Shown: positions 8,598 through 17,860, counted from the first letter of the stretch. The stretch is 64,000 nt of DNA from CAIQPV01 sp963719855 (GCA_963719855.1 CAVRDK010000004.1:496001-560000); one strand, 5' to 3'. Notes: generated by a model not told the origin, from the letters alone. A program made the numbers and translations.

Positions 8598-9107
8598 ATG
8601 TTTTCACAAAATAGCAAGATTGGCTGGCGCAATCCATGGGTTATCGGGATGGCGAGTCTGATCGCCGCAACTTTGTTGGTAAATGCGCTGTTGATCTGGT
8701 ACGCATTGCATAGCCCTTCTTCTTTGGTGGATCACGAGTACAGCACCAAGGATCGCAAGTCTGATACGGAAACGATAGATGACATACAAGCACAAAATAC
8801 CTTGGCGTGGAAAGTTACCGTCAAACAGCCCAAAGCACTTATGCTCGCCACGCCTGCCTCTTACGAAATAGAGGTGACAGATCGTCAAGGCGTGCCGGTT
8901 AGCGGCGAAATGCAAGTGGTGGCCTATCGTTCTGCCGACGCGGATAAGGACTTTGCGATACCCTTCAAGGAGGTTGCATCAGGTAAATATCAAGGCTATA
9001 TCAGCTTCCCGCTCAAGGGCTACTGGGAATTGCGCATTCGTGTCAAACGCGCTAAAGATGTGTTTGAAGTAGGGAGCAGCAAGTTTTTGGTTACACAGGC
9101 ACAATAA
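8598..9107 (+). CDS. ccoH: FixH/CcoH family cbb3 assembly protein
   Basis: A 169-residue protein with one N-terminal membrane helix (about 14-37) and a periplasmic domain with the FixH pattern (LMLATPASYEIEVTDRQG ... GKYQGYISFPLKGYWELRI). FixH/CcoH is needed for cbb3 assembly and sits beside the Cu-transport components. It starts 24 bp after ccoG with AAGGAG upstream and is followed 12 bp later by ccoI. Confidence 0.85.
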   Translation: MFSQNSKIGWRNPWVIGMASLIAATLLVNALLIWYALHSPSSLVDHEYSTKDRKSDTETIDDIQAQNTLAWKVTVKQPKALMLATPASYEIEVTDRQGVPVSGEMQVVAYRSADADKDFAIPFKEVASGKYQGYISFPLKGYWELRIRVKRAKDVFEVGSSKFLVTQAQ

Positions 9108-9119
9108 ACCAGTGGCATT

Positions 9120-11588
9120 GTGAATCAACATAGCGTTCACAGCACACCCGGCTGTTTTCATTGCGGCCTGCCGATCGCTGCCGGGATCAACTATCACGCC
9201 CATCTGGATGGTGCAAAACGGGATTTCTGTTGCTTGGGCTGCCAATCGGTATGCGCCGCCATTTTTGAAGCGGGGTTGCAGAGTTATTACCAGCGTACAC
9301 CTGAAGGCGTGTTGCTTGCCCCTCCACCCGAGCCGCCCAAGGACATCGAAATCTATGACTTCGACGAGGTACAGCAGGAATTTATCACCAGCTCCGGCGA
9401 CCTGCGCGATATTCACCTGCTCGTAGAGGGCATTCATTGTGCCGCCTGTGTGTGGCTAATCGAACGAGGGTTGCAGCGCGAACCCGGGGTTCAATCAGCC
9501 AATGTCAATTTGGCCGCCAAGCGTATTCATCTGCGCTGGGACAGCCAGCGCACCAAGCTTTCCAATCTGATTCGTGCCCTTGCCAAGATAGGCTATTCAG
9601 CCGTGCCTTACGATCCGGAAAATGCGGAAGGCGTGATTAAAAAGGCGAATCGCAGCATGCTTTTCCGCCTGTTCTTCTCCGGCTTTGCCATGATGAACCT
9701 GATCTGGATTTCCATCGCGCTGTACAGCGGTGCGAATAAAGGTGAGTTCCGCGAGTTTTTTCACTGGATGGGTTTCGCATTGGCCACGCCGACCCTGTTA
9801 TATGCGGGCTATCCGTTTTATCGCGGCGCCATCGGTGGCTTGCGCGTTTGGCGGTTAACCATGGACTTGCCGATTGCCATCGGCCTGAGCGTGACTTACG
9901 CCTATTCCACCTATGTCACGGTGACGGCGAATAATGTTGGCGAAGTGTATTTCGACACCGTCACCAACCTGATTTTCGTGATCTTGGTCGGGCGCTATCT
10001 GGAAGGCATGTTCCGTCATCAGGCGTTGTCTGCAACCCAGCGTCTGATGGAATTACAGCCGCGCGTGGCAACGGTGATGCAGGATGGCAAAGAGCAAATT
10101 ACCCCGACACGCGGGGTGAAACTCGGTGACCATGTGTTGATCAAACCCGGTTATACCGTGCCGGTGGACGGCATCGTGCTGGAAGGGCACAGTACAGTCG
10201 ATGAATCCATGCTGAGCGGCGAATCCGCGCCGATGAGCAAGTCAGTCGGTGCAAAAGTCTCTGCCGGAACGGTGAATACCAATGGCGCATTGCTGGTTGA
10301 GGTCAGTTCGACATTGCAGAACACCACCCTGGCGAAAATCATCCGGCTGGTTGAAGAGGCGCAGTCTTCCAAAGCTCCGATACAACGTTTGGCCGATACC
10401 ATCGTGCCGTGGTTTGTATTGGTGACGATGGTGTGCGCGACGCTCACCTTCTTTATCTGGAACGCCGAAAATTTTGAGATCGCCCTGATGGCCGCGACTT
10501 CGGTGCTGATCATCACCTGCCCCTGCGCGCTGGGGATGGCAACGCCGATGTCGATTGCCGTGGCTTCCGGCTTGGGAGCCAAGTACGGCATATTGGTCAA
10601 GAATGGTCTGGTGCTGGAGACGTTGTCCAAGGTGAATCATTTCGTGTTTGATAAAACCGGTACCCTGACCGAAGGCAAGATGAGCGTGGCGCATAGACAT
10701 CTTGCTCCCAACATCGTCGAGAAGGATATTTTGCGCAGCGCGGCAGCGGTGGAACGTTATAGCGAACATGGCGCAGCCAAGGCCATCATCGCCGAGGCGG
10801 AAGCGCAACAGCTGAATTATCGCGATGCCATAGTGCAAGGATTTCATGCCACAGCCGGGCTGGGAGTGCAGGCCAACGTGAATGGGGAAACGGTATTGCT
10901 GGGCAGCGCCGAATGGCTGACCCGCAACGACATCACACTGAATGCCGAGTTACAAGCGCGGGCGCACGAACTGGAGGCACAGGCAATGAGCTGTGTGTAT
11001 TGTGCGTTGGGCAATGTGCATGTGGCCGTGTTCGCACTGGCCGACAAATTGCGCGACGATGCGCAGCAATTGGTAAACGAGTTGCGTGCGGCGGGCATCG
11101 GCATGACCTTGCTGAGCGGGGACCGCAAAGCGGTAACCGAGGCCATCGCGCGGCAACTGGGCGGCATGGAAGTGATTGCAGAAGTGTTGCCGCAGGACAA
11201 GGATCAGGTGATTCAGCGCTTGCAGCAAGAAGGCAAAGTGGTCGCCATGGTGGGTGATGGCATCAACGATGCGCCTGCCTTGATACGCGCTGACGTGGGT
11301 ATCGCTCTCGGATCGGGAACCGATGTGTCGGTGGAAAGTGCCGATATCGTGCTGATGCACAACGAGCTGGACAAGGTGCGCCTGGCAACGCTGCTGTCGC
11401 GCCGCACCTTGCTCACCATCAAGCAAAATATCGGGCTTTCTTTTGTGTATAACGCTATCATGGTGCCGCTGGCGATGATGGCCAAGGTAAACCCGCTGGT
11501 GGCGGCAATCACCATGCCTATCAGCTCATTGGTAGTGATCGGCAATGCGGCACGCATCCGTAATTTGTTCAAAAATGAAAAAGCATAG
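9120..11588 (+). CDS. ccoI: P1B-type copper-transporting ATPase CcoI (FixI)
   Basis: An 822-residue copper-exporting ATPase that delivers Cu across the inner membrane for the CuB site. In order: a Cys-rich N-terminus with CFHCG and CCLGC, an HMA domain with GIHCAAC (about 105-111), membrane helices, the actuator motif SGES, the transport motif CPCALGMATP, the phosphorylation motif DKTGTLTEG and the hinge GDGINDAPAL. The start is a GTG 12 bp after ccoH. Length and the N-terminal zinc-finger-like region match CcoI rather than CopA. Confidence 0.95.
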   Translation: MNQHSVHSTPGCFHCGLPIAAGINYHAHLDGAKRDFCCLGCQSVCAAIFEAGLQSYYQRTPEGVLLAPPPEPPKDIEIYDFDEVQQEFITSSGDLRDIHLLVEGIHCAACVWLIERGLQREPGVQSANVNLAAKRIHLRWDSQRTKLSNLIRALAKIGYSAVPYDPENAEGVIKKANRSMLFRLFFSGFAMMNLIWISIALYSGANKGEFREFFHWMGFALATPTLLYAGYPFYRGAIGGLRVWRLTMDLPIAIGLSVTYAYSTYVTVTANNVGEVYFDTVTNLIFVILVGRYLEGMFRHQALSATQRLMELQPRVATVMQDGKEQITPTRGVKLGDHVLIKPGYTVPVDGIVLEGHSTVDESMLSGESAPMSKSVGAKVSAGTVNTNGALLVEVSSTLQNTTLAKIIRLVEEAQSSKAPIQRLADTIVPWFVLVTMVCATLTFFIWNAENFEIALMAATSVLIITCPCALGMATPMSIAVASGLGAKYGILVKNGLVLETLSKVNHFVFDKTGTLTEGKMSVAHRHLAPNIVEKDILRSAAAVERYSEHGAAKAIIAEAEAQQLNYRDAIVQGFHATAGLGVQANVNGETVLLGSAEWLTRNDITLNAELQARAHELEAQAMSCVYCALGNVHVAVFALADKLRDDAQQLVNELRAAGIGMTLLSGDRKAVTEAIARQLGGMEVIAEVLPQDKDQVIQRLQQEGKVVAMVGDGINDAPALIRADVGIALGSGTDVSVESADIVLMHNELDKVRLATLLSRRTLLTIKQNIGLSFVYNAIMVPLAMMAKVNPLVAAITMPISSLVVIGNAARIRNLFKNEKA

Positions 11589-11596
11589 GAGATGAC

Positions 11597-11752
11597 ATGA
11601 ATGTAATTTTCACTTTAATTCCCGGCATGACGTTCCTGGGCCTGATATTTTTTGCAATAATGATTTGGGCAGTCAAACAGGGACAGTATGAAGACATGGA
11701 AGGCAATGCCAGTCGCATTCTGCAGGATGATGACGAAGACATGATGCCATGA
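11597..11752 (+). CDS. ccoS: cbb3-type cytochrome oxidase assembly protein CcoS
   Basis: A 51-residue protein (MNVIFTLIPGMTFLGLIFFA...) with one membrane helix followed by the hallmark FAIMIWAVKQGQYEDMEG and an acidic tail. CcoS is required for heme b/Cu insertion into cbb3. It starts 8 bp after the ccoI stop with AGGAGATG upstream. Confidence 0.85.
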   Translation: MNVIFTLIPGMTFLGLIFFAIMIWAVKQGQYEDMEGNASRILQDDDEDMMP

Positions 11753-11773
11753 CGATTCACTGACCCAAAGACA

Positions 11774-11800
11774 GCCATCCCGAAAAAAATCAAGGATGGC
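11774..11800. terminator. Stem-loop between convergent ccoS and an unknown gene
   Basis: GCCATCC (11774-11780) pairs with GGATGGC (11794-11800) across a 13-nt A-rich loop. Neither side is followed by a good T run, so it is at best a weak bidirectional terminator. Confidence 0.4.
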
Positions 11801-11825
11801 AACTTCCAGGGTGCAGTCAAGAAAT

Positions 11826-12494
11826 CTATTTGAGTATCTCGCCGTTGGCCCATAGTGGCTGTGTCAGTTTGTCAAAATCCTTGGGCGCGACATATTGCAG
11901 CAATGGCTTTTCGTTGCCGCCTAATGTGATATCCAGTCCGTTCTGCGGGTACAGCCAGTGGATTGCACCGCTTTTCTTTTCCTTGACGCGCATCTCAGGT
12001 TGTCCAAAACGTTTGGTGAAAACAGCGTCTTCCAAACGAGTGGCAGGCATATAGGTCAGACTACTGATCGGCATCGTGAATACTCTGGCGATGTCATCCG
12101 GAGTTATGGTGATTTCTTTGCCGCTGCCCGTGGCATTCATGCGCAAGCCGCGCTCAAACATGCCTTGCAATTCAGAAACCGGAACCGCGATACTCAACAC
12201 AATCCTGGCTTTCAGGCCAGCCAGATTGACCTCTTCAAAAAAAACCTCCACGACCAATTGACCGCTGGGCGATTTGAACAAAATGGGCTTGGCTTCTTCC
12301 TTGAAATGCTGTTCGGCATCGTGGGTGTTGCTTTGTCCTAAAGTGATACCAAATATCCGGGTAGTGTCCGCAGCAGGATGCTCAATATGCCAAGGCAAGT
12401 CTGATTTTTCGGCAGGCAGGTCCCCCTTGAAAAAAGCCATGCCCAAAATAAGCACTGCGATAATCGCAATTCCCCAATAGATTTTACGTTCCAT
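11826..12494 (-). CDS. Membrane-anchored protein of unknown function
   Basis: A 222-residue protein that I do not recognise. It has one N-terminal membrane helix or uncleaved signal anchor (KIYWGIAIIAVLILGMAFF, about residues 4-22) and a mixed alpha/beta soluble part presumably on the periplasmic side. There are no cysteines and no obvious catalytic motif. It is convergent with ccoS, 73 bp apart, and stands alone on the minus strand. Its start ATG at 12494 has a weak upstream site (GAAAAAATAATGG region). A role linked to cbb3 is possible only by position. Confidence 0.7.
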   Translation of the reverse strand: MERKIYWGIAIIAVLILGMAFFKGDLPAEKSDLPWHIEHPAADTTRIFGITLGQSNTHDAEQHFKEEAKPILFKSPSGQLVVEVFFEEVNLAGLKARIVLSIAVPVSELQGMFERGLRMNATGSGKEITITPDDIARVFTMPISSLTYMPATRLEDAVFTKRFGQPEMRVKEKKSGAIHWLYPQNGLDITLGGNEKPLLQYVAPKDFDKLTQPLWANGEILK

Positions 12495-12570
12495 TATTTT
12501 TTCGTCGTTTGAATTAACAGGGAAAATGGATTCAGCTTGCGAATCCGGGTTTGAGTTGACACGAAATGAT

Positions 12571-12594
12571 ACTCGACAACTAATCAGGTCGAGT
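12571..12594. repeat. Inverted repeat in the 288-bp divergent intergenic region
   Basis: ACTCGAC (12571-12577) and GTCGAGT (12588-12594) form a perfect 7-bp inverted repeat with a 10-nt spacer. A second pair, GTGCATT (12593-12599) and AATGCAC (12621-12627), partly overlaps it. The region lies between two divergent unknown genes and may be an operator, but no regulator is indicated. Confidence 0.3.
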
Positions 12595-12782
12595 GCATTC
12601 TAATTTAGATTATATCAAATAATGCACCAGGAAATGAAAGCCGCATGGTGTTTGGCTGGTATCATTCAATTTTTAAAATCTGGATGTTGTCCGGTACCGA
12701 CAATGCCTGAAAGTAGCTGGGGAAAATGCATGTCAAATAAAATTGTAGTGTTCTTGAATTGTTTATCGAACGGGAGCATGGC

Positions 12783-13235
12783 GTGAAACTTCCCAATTTG
12801 AATATTTTCATGGCCTGGTTCCTGATTCCTCAAACCCTTGCGATGGGTTGGGTGGCTTTTATCGGTCGTATGGTGCTGGAACTGTTCGGCATAGTTACGC
12901 TGGAAGAAGCGATTCCGGGGCGTATCGTGGGAGCGTTGGTGTTGCTCTGTGCGGTTTTTGTTGCGCGCTTCCTGATGGGGGGCGTATTACCCTTGGCCGG
13001 CAATTCGTGCGGTAAGGGCTACCGTTCTGGTCATCGCTTGATCTTTACAGCAAATATTCTGGCAGCATCTTTGTTTGTTTTTCAACTTGCATGGCATTGG
13101 TTGCCTAATCCTGACGTGATCATGATTATGGCGACCTTCACATCTGCTTTTGGCTATTGGGTAATGGCGCTGTGGGCAATCGGATTCTCACTCATTTACC
13201 AGTCGACGCAAGCCGTCCTTCCGCCTTCCCCATAA
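12783..13235 (+). CDS. Four-helix integral membrane protein of unknown function
   Basis: A 150-residue very hydrophobic protein. I chose the GTG at 12783, with GGGAG at 12772-12776 six bases upstream; a TTG at 12759 would overlap that site. Four membrane segments are visible (about residues 8-32, 45-65, 87-107 and 115-137) with a Gly/Cys loop PLAGNSCGKGYRSGHR between the second and third. I do not recognise a family. It is transcribed alone and followed by the DUF2252 gene after about 140 bp. Confidence 0.6.
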   Translation: MKLPNLNIFMAWFLIPQTLAMGWVAFIGRMVLELFGIVTLEEAIPGRIVGALVLLCAVFVARFLMGGVLPLAGNSCGKGYRSGHRLIFTANILAASLFVFQLAWHWLPNPDVIMIMATFTSAFGYWVMALWAIGFSLIYQSTQAVLPPSP

Positions 13236-13374
13236 ATAAATAATCGGATCTTCCAGAGTTGAATCCGCATTGTCCCTGCGTCGAAGGTGCTGCAAAGAAA
13301 TGATGAGCGCATGATTTTCTTTGGAAGTATGCGTATATTGTGAACCCTTGCTTCTTCCGACTGGGGCATCCCCA

Positions 13375-14607
13375 ATGAGTACGCAATCCTCCCAGCGTTC
13401 CTCCGACATCGTCGACAAGATATTAAATAACAACGCAGGCCGCGATCCGGAGCGCCTGTCCATGAAGTACGCTAAGATGGCGCAGAGTCCCTTCATCTTC
13501 CTGCGCGGCGCCTGCCACTTGTTCTACGATGCCCTGCCGGATTCGCCCTTGTTCCGCGATGCGCCCCTCGCTTGGTGTTGCGGCGACCTGCATTTCGAGA
13601 ATTATGGCAGCTACAAGGGTGACAACCGACTGGTCTATTTCGACATCAACGACTACGACGAGGCAGCCCTTGCCCCCGCCACATGGGACATGATTCGCCT
13701 GCTGACCAGCATCCAGTGCGGGGCTGACGCCCTCAACGCGACACACGCCGAATCCCTAGCCGTCAGCCAAAGCTGTGTGGATGCCTACCGCAGCGCTCTC
13801 ATCAACGGCAAGCCGCTCTGGGTTGAGCGTGAAACCTCCGACGGCCTTGTGAATGCGCTGTTGACCCTGTTGCAGGATCGCGAACGAGCAGCCTTCCTCG
13901 ACAAGCGCACGATCCGCAAAGGTCACCGACGCAACCTGATATTGGACGGTGTGAAGGCGTTGCCAGCCTCTGATGCCCAGAAAAAAACCGTCACCGAGTT
14001 CATGGATAATTTCGCTTCCAAGCAGCCCAGCCCAAAATTTTTCCAGGTGCTGGACATTGGGCGTCGCATCGCAGGAACCGGCAGCCTCGGCGTGGAGCGA
14101 TTTGTTGTGCTAATAGAGGGCAAAGGCTCTCCCGACGGCAACTATTTGCTCGACATCAAGGAGGCCAAGCCTTCAGCAATGGCGCCCCATCTCGCACGCC
14201 TTGGCATCAATCAGCTAGCATGGCCTGACGAGGCAAGCCGAGTGGTGTCCGTCCAGAATAGAATGCAGGCCGTAAATCACGCCTTTCTTCAGCCAGTGAA
14301 ACTCGACGGACTTTCCTGCATCCTGAGGGGGCTGCAACCCTCGGAAGATCGGGTGTCCATCGGCGAATGGGGAAAAAAACTGGATCGGCTTAAAGAAGTT
14401 GTGGCCACCATGGGGCGGATTCTGGCTTGGGATCAACTTCGCGCTTCTGGGCGATCCGGAGCGGCCAGCGCCGATGAGCTTATTGCATTCGCGCAACGTG
14501 GCGACTGGGTGAAAGAGATGTTGGAGGCGGCAACGGAAATGACTTTGACAACTCAGCAGCAATGGAAAATTTTCACGGAGACATCGGGAAGCCGAAGCCG
14601 TTTTTAA
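13375..14607 (+). CDS. DUF2252 family protein
   Basis: A 410-residue protein of the DUF2252 family, whose fold is related to aminoglycoside phosphotransferase-type kinases. The visible signatures are CCGDLHFENYGSYKG, a phosphotransferase-like catalytic stretch, and VYFDINDYDEAALAP with the metal-binding Asp residues. The substrate is unknown. I start at ATG 13375 (MSTQSSQRSSDIVDK); an in-frame TTG 54 bp upstream is less likely. No clear ribosome-binding site is seen. Its stop lies 20 bp before a MITE-like repeat. Confidence 0.8.
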   Translation: MSTQSSQRSSDIVDKILNNNAGRDPERLSMKYAKMAQSPFIFLRGACHLFYDALPDSPLFRDAPLAWCCGDLHFENYGSYKGDNRLVYFDINDYDEAALAPATWDMIRLLTSIQCGADALNATHAESLAVSQSCVDAYRSALINGKPLWVERETSDGLVNALLTLLQDRERAAFLDKRTIRKGHRRNLILDGVKALPASDAQKKTVTEFMDNFASKQPSPKFFQVLDIGRRIAGTGSLGVERFVVLIEGKGSPDGNYLLDIKEAKPSAMAPHLARLGINQLAWPDEASRVVSVQNRMQAVNHAFLQPVKLDGLSCILRGLQPSEDRVSIGEWGKKLDRLKEVVATMGRILAWDQLRASGRSGAASADELIAFAQRGDWVKEMLEAATEMTLTTQQQWKIFTETSGSRSRF

Positions 14608-14627
14608 GTTGAATTTTGTACACTCAA

Positions 14628-14867
14628 GGGAGCCTCTAAAAATTCAATTTTCTGATGGAACTACTAGCCATTCCACTAGGTTGTCAAAAGGCGACAACCA
14701 AGTGGCTGGTTATAAGCTAGACAAGGCGCGAACAAAAAATTATGACGCGGCATATATTGGATATGTAAGGAGTAATTTTTTGTGAGCAACGCAGTATAGC
14801 AACGAAGTGGGGTAAGCAGGCAATCCGCGAAGCGGATGCTCGCAAAATTGGGTTTTTAGAGGTTCCC
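14628..14867. mobile_element. MITE-like dispersed element, copy 1 (240 bp), carrying a nested hairpin repeat
   Basis: The ends form an imperfect 24-bp terminal inverted repeat (14628-14651 and 14844-14867, about 20/24 matching) with a CCTCTAAAAA core. The interior, read on the minus strand, shares with copy 2 an ordered series: CTGCGTTGC, AAAAAATT, CTTACATATCC, ATATG, GCGCCTTG. It has no coding capacity. The right end touches the stop codon of mltA. A 60-bp hairpin repeat is inserted next to the left end. Confidence 0.7.
14652..14714 (-). repeat. Dispersed hairpin repeat, copy A
   Basis: On the minus strand it reads TATAACCAGCCACTTGG... to ...GGCTAGTAGTTCCATCAG. Inner arms GGTTGTC and GACAACC and outer arms (ACCA...TGGC) form one long hairpin. 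It sits inside MITE-like copy 1, directly after the left terminal repeat; copy 2 lacks it. Confidence 0.75.
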
Positions 14868-16118
14868 TCAATTTGATTTGGGTTCTCCACCCTTGGGGAA
14901 GAGCACCCACATCCGCCCCTGCTGCTTCATTTTTCCTGCCTGAGTGGCAGCGGTTTCCCCGAAGCCCCAGAAGAAGTCTGCGCGCACCGCGCCTCTGATG
15001 GCACCGCCGGTGTCTTGCGCAAGCATCAGGCGGTTGAGCGGGGCGTTGTCGTTGGGATAAGTGGTGGAGAGGAACACCGGCGCGCCCAGCGGGATAGTGC
15101 GTGCGTCCACCGCCAGACTGTATTCGCCGGTGAGCGGCACGCCCAGCGCGCCCAGCGGTGCGGACAGGCTATCAGGCAATTCGCGAAAGAACACGTAACT
15201 GGGGTTCTGTGCCAGCAGCGCGGGCAATTTGCCGGGATTTTTTTCCGCCCAGTTCTTGATGCCCTGCATGGAAGCTTCTTCGAGTTTGAGTTCGCCCGCC
15301 TCGACCAGTTTCCTGCCGATGGAGATGTAGGGGTATCCGTTCTGATCGGCATAACCGACTTTCATCAACTTGCCATCCGGCAATTCGATGCGACCGGAAC
15401 CCTGTACTTGCAGGAAGAACAGTTCGACCGCATTGTCCACCCAGAATAATTCGCACGCCTTGAACGCATTTGCATCGGCCTTGATATCAATCTCCGCGCG
15501 ATTGTAATAGGGTACCACGCGCTTGCCTTGCAGGCGTCCGCGTAGCCGCAGATCTTTGAGTTGCGGATAGGACTCACCGAGATCAATGGTGAGCAGGTCA
15601 TCCGGGGCTGCGTAGAGCGGATAGCGGAAGCGTGCAGTCCTGGTGCGGCTGCCGTAAAGTTTGGGTTCGTAATAGCCAGTGATCATTCCCTGTTCGCTGC
15701 CATCCGGGTTGCGCACCTGATAGGGCGTAAACCAGGTTTCATAAAATGTGCGCAACGCTGTATTGTCACCGGTGCCTAATTGTTCGGCGTTGGCGCATAT
15801 TTCCTGCCAGTGCGGTTTGGATTTCAGAACGCGGCAACTTTGCAGTAATGCGGGCCAGGATGGCGCAAGATCGAGCGCCTGCCAGTCGGGCAACATTTCC
15901 CATTTGCTTGCGGCGAACGGTGCGACGGGTGGCGCAACGATTTGCGGAGGCGTAACAGGCGGGGCGACGACGGGCGGCACGCGTGGCGCGACACAGGCGG
16001 CGAGAAACAGGCTCAACCCCAATGCTAACCATTTACCGCAAATATCGTTCTCACTCCTCGGGTAATCTGAAAAAATACGCTGAACCCGCGCTATCTCTGT
16101 GCTCTCTATGGTTTGCAT
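14868..16118 (-). CDS. mltA: Membrane-bound lytic murein transglycosylase A
   Basis: A lytic transglycosylase of the MltA family that cleaves peptidoglycan glycan strands from the outer membrane. Family motifs are GMITGYYEPKLYGSR, the 3D domain AVDARTIPLGAPVFLS, MLAQDTGGAIRGAVRADFF and the C-terminal MWVLFPKG. A lipobox LFLAAC lies at about residue 42, with a Pro/Val-rich linker after it. The start is uncertain: the only upstream ATG (16118) gives an unusually long 28-residue stretch before the hydrophobic core, and AGGAG sits only a few codons before the core without an ATG/GTG/TTG in frame. Its stop abuts the MITE-like repeat. It follows apaG by 13 bp. Confidence 0.85.
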   Translation of the reverse strand: MQTIESTEIARVQRIFSDYPRSENDICGKWLALGLSLFLAACVAPRVPPVVAPPVTPPQIVAPPVAPFAASKWEMLPDWQALDLAPSWPALLQSCRVLKSKPHWQEICANAEQLGTGDNTALRTFYETWFTPYQVRNPDGSEQGMITGYYEPKLYGSRTRTARFRYPLYAAPDDLLTIDLGESYPQLKDLRLRGRLQGKRVVPYYNRAEIDIKADANAFKACELFWVDNAVELFFLQVQGSGRIELPDGKLMKVGYADQNGYPYISIGRKLVEAGELKLEEASMQGIKNWAEKNPGKLPALLAQNPSYVFFRELPDSLSAPLGALGVPLTGEYSLAVDARTIPLGAPVFLSTTYPNDNAPLNRLMLAQDTGGAIRGAVRADFFWGFGETAATQAGKMKQQGRMWVLFPKGGEPKSN

Positions 16119-16131
16119 CTGCAGCTTAGGT

Positions 16132-16515
16132 TTAATGTAAAACGCGCGGCACGCTCAACACAAATTGAGGGATAGGCGCATCAAACTTGGTGCCGTCTTC
16201 TGCCACCATCTGGTAGCTGCCGGACATGGTACCCACTTGCGTGGAGAGTACCGTGCCGCTGGTGTATTCGAAACTCTGCTTGGGTTTGAGTACCGGTTGT
16301 TCTCCCACAACTCCCTGGCCGCGCACTTCCTGCACGTCGCGGTTGGCATCGGTGATGATCCAGTGGCGGCTGATCAGCTTGACGGAAGTATCGCCGATAT
16401 TGGTGAGGGTGATGGTGTAGGAAAAAACAAAGCGATGGTCGGCTTCATCGGATTGCTCGGCCAAGTAATTTACCTTGGTGGTGATGCTGAGGCGGTATTT
16501 GTCATCGTTGTCCAT
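16132..16515 (-). CDS. apaG: ApaG protein (Co2+/Mg2+ efflux-associated fold)
   Basis: A 127-residue ApaG domain protein with the usual Ig/FnIII-like beta-sandwich pattern: YTITLTNIGDTSVKLISRHW, then GQGVVGEQPVLKPKQSFEYT and GSYQMVAEDGTKFDAPIPQF. ApaG is linked to Mg/Co homeostasis in some bacteria but its biochemical role is unsettled. The length is typical. It is the upstream partner of mltA. Confidence 0.9.
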   Translation of the reverse strand: MDNDDKYRLSITTKVNYLAEQSDEADHRFVFSYTITLTNIGDTSVKLISRHWIITDANRDVQEVRGQGVVGEQPVLKPKQSFEYTSGTVLSTQVGTMSGSYQMVAEDGTKFDAPIPQFVLSVPRVLH

Positions 16516-16724
16516 GGCGCTATTTCACCGCATTTCGGCAGGCATGGCAAGCTGTCAAATTAGGCTATGCCAAATTAGTGACAATGCTCGCCAAGCTAAA
16601 GCGATAGTAGCGCGGCTTGGAGTTTCGGCGGCAATGTTTTTGTAATGGAACAAAAGTGAACGATTTCGACTAATCCGTCATTCCCGCATACAAAACACGC
16701 TATGCATTGCACTTGCTCATCATG

Positions 16725-17330
16725 CTACGTATTTTCTCCCCAAGGTTTAATAAGCGTTTGCGTCACCCCAAGATGATCGAGTATCCGCGCCACGACAAAA
16801 TCCACGATGTCCTGTACGCTTTGCGGGTGGTGGTAGAAGCCGGGGTTGGGTGGGAGGATGACAGCTCCGGCGTGGGCGAGCCGCAGCATATTTTCAAGAT
16901 GGATCGCGGAGAAAGGCGTTTCGCGCGGCACTAAAATCAGCGGGCGTTTTTCCTTGAGCATGACATCGGCGGCACGGGCGATGAGGTCGTCGCTAATGCC
17001 GCACGCAATCTTGCCGAGAGTACTCATGGTGCAGGGGCAGATCACCATCGCGTCGCCGGGGTTGGAGCCTGAGGCCATCGGCGCATACCAGTCATCGCGG
17101 CCATAGACGTGGAATTCGCCGCTGAATTGTCCCATCCGTTCTGCGAGAACTTTTTCCGCATCCTGGGGGCGGTTGGGCAGGGTGAAATTCAGTTCCTGTT
17201 TGGCGACGATCTGCGCGGCTTGCGAATACACCAGATTTACGTGCTGCCCGCTTTGCAGCAAGCATTCGAGCAAGCGCATGGCGTAAGGCAGGCCGGATGC
17301 ACCGGTGATAGCGAGAGTTATGGTTTTCAT
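16725..17330 (-). CDS. ubiX: Flavin prenyltransferase UbiX
   Basis: A 201-residue flavoprotein that attaches a dimethylallyl group to FMN to make prenylated FMN, the cofactor of the decarboxylase UbiD in ubiquinone synthesis. Family signatures: the N-terminal ITGASGLPYAMRLLE flavin loop, CPCTMSTLGKIACGISDDLIARAADV and LVPRETPFSAIHLENML. It overlaps the upstream Gx-type membrane gene by 4 bp, so the two are co-translated. ubiD is not in the window. Confidence 0.92.
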   Translation of the reverse strand: MKTITLAITGASGLPYAMRLLECLLQSGQHVNLVYSQAAQIVAKQELNFTLPNRPQDAEKVLAERMGQFSGEFHVYGRDDWYAPMASGSNPGDAMVICPCTMSTLGKIACGISDDLIARAADVMLKEKRPLILVPRETPFSAIHLENMLRLAHAGAVILPPNPGFYHHPQSVQDIVDFVVARILDHLGVTQTLIKPWGENT

Positions 17331-17860
17331 GCTTTCACCAAATCAGTCTCGGGTTCGTTTAGATAGTGAGCCGCGATCAGTCCGTTCACGGTGCCGAACA
17401 GCAGCGCTGCCGCAGCGAAGATGGGTACGAGGTAGAACAGTCCGATGTGCGGGATGAGCCAGAAATACACCAGCAGCAATTGTCCCGCGATGTGGGCGAA
17501 GGCGGCGAAGATGCTGTGGGTGACGGGGCCAAACCAGCGTTGTGGTAAGTGCTGGCTCGCAGCCAACGCGGCGAGGCTGCACAGTGCGCCGCTAAGGCTG
17601 AGAAAAAATCCGGGTGCGAGGAAGTTGCCCATCAGCAGGCCGCCCGCCAGCACGCGCAACAGCGACACCCAAGCCGCCGCTCGCCAGCCGTAACGTGCCA
17701 GCACGATGAGCGTGACGATGTTTGCCAGCCCCGGTTTTACGCCCGGCAGCGGCGAGGGGATGGCGGCCTCCAGTACCGACAGGCCGAGCGCAAGCGCGGC
17801 CATGCGCGCGACATGGTGGTCTGCTGCGGTAGTGGCGAGCTTAATAGTTGAGGCTGTCAT
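17327..17860 (-). CDS. Gx transporter family protein (heptaprenyl diphosphate synthase component I-like)
   Basis: A 177-residue polytopic membrane protein with about five helices. The segment LSVLEAAIPSPLPGVKPGLANIVTL is the hallmark of the Gx/Hpre_diP_synt_I family, which resembles ECF substrate-binding subunits and whose cargo is unknown. It overlaps the upstream NusG-II gene by 20 bp and the downstream ubiX by 4 bp. In other bacteria this pair often lies near Rnf or ApbE flavin-transfer genes, which suggests a redox/flavin role. That is inference. Confidence 0.8.
   Translation of the reverse strand: MTASTIKLATTAADHHVARMAALALGLSVLEAAIPSPLPGVKPGLANIVTLIVLARYGWRAAAWVSLLRVLAGGLLMGNFLAPGFFLSLSGALCSLAALAASQHLPQRWFGPVTHSIFAAFAHIAGQLLLVYFWLIPHIGLFYLVPIFAAAALLFGTVNGLIAAHYLNEPETDLVKA

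Noticed and set aside
10242..10847. 201-residue minus-strand open frame inside ccoI
   Set aside because: Antisense to the catalytic core of a well-conserved P-type ATPase.
11774..11800. Stem-loop as a full rho-independent terminator of ccoGHIS
   Set aside because: It lacks a T run on either strand, so only a weak call was made.
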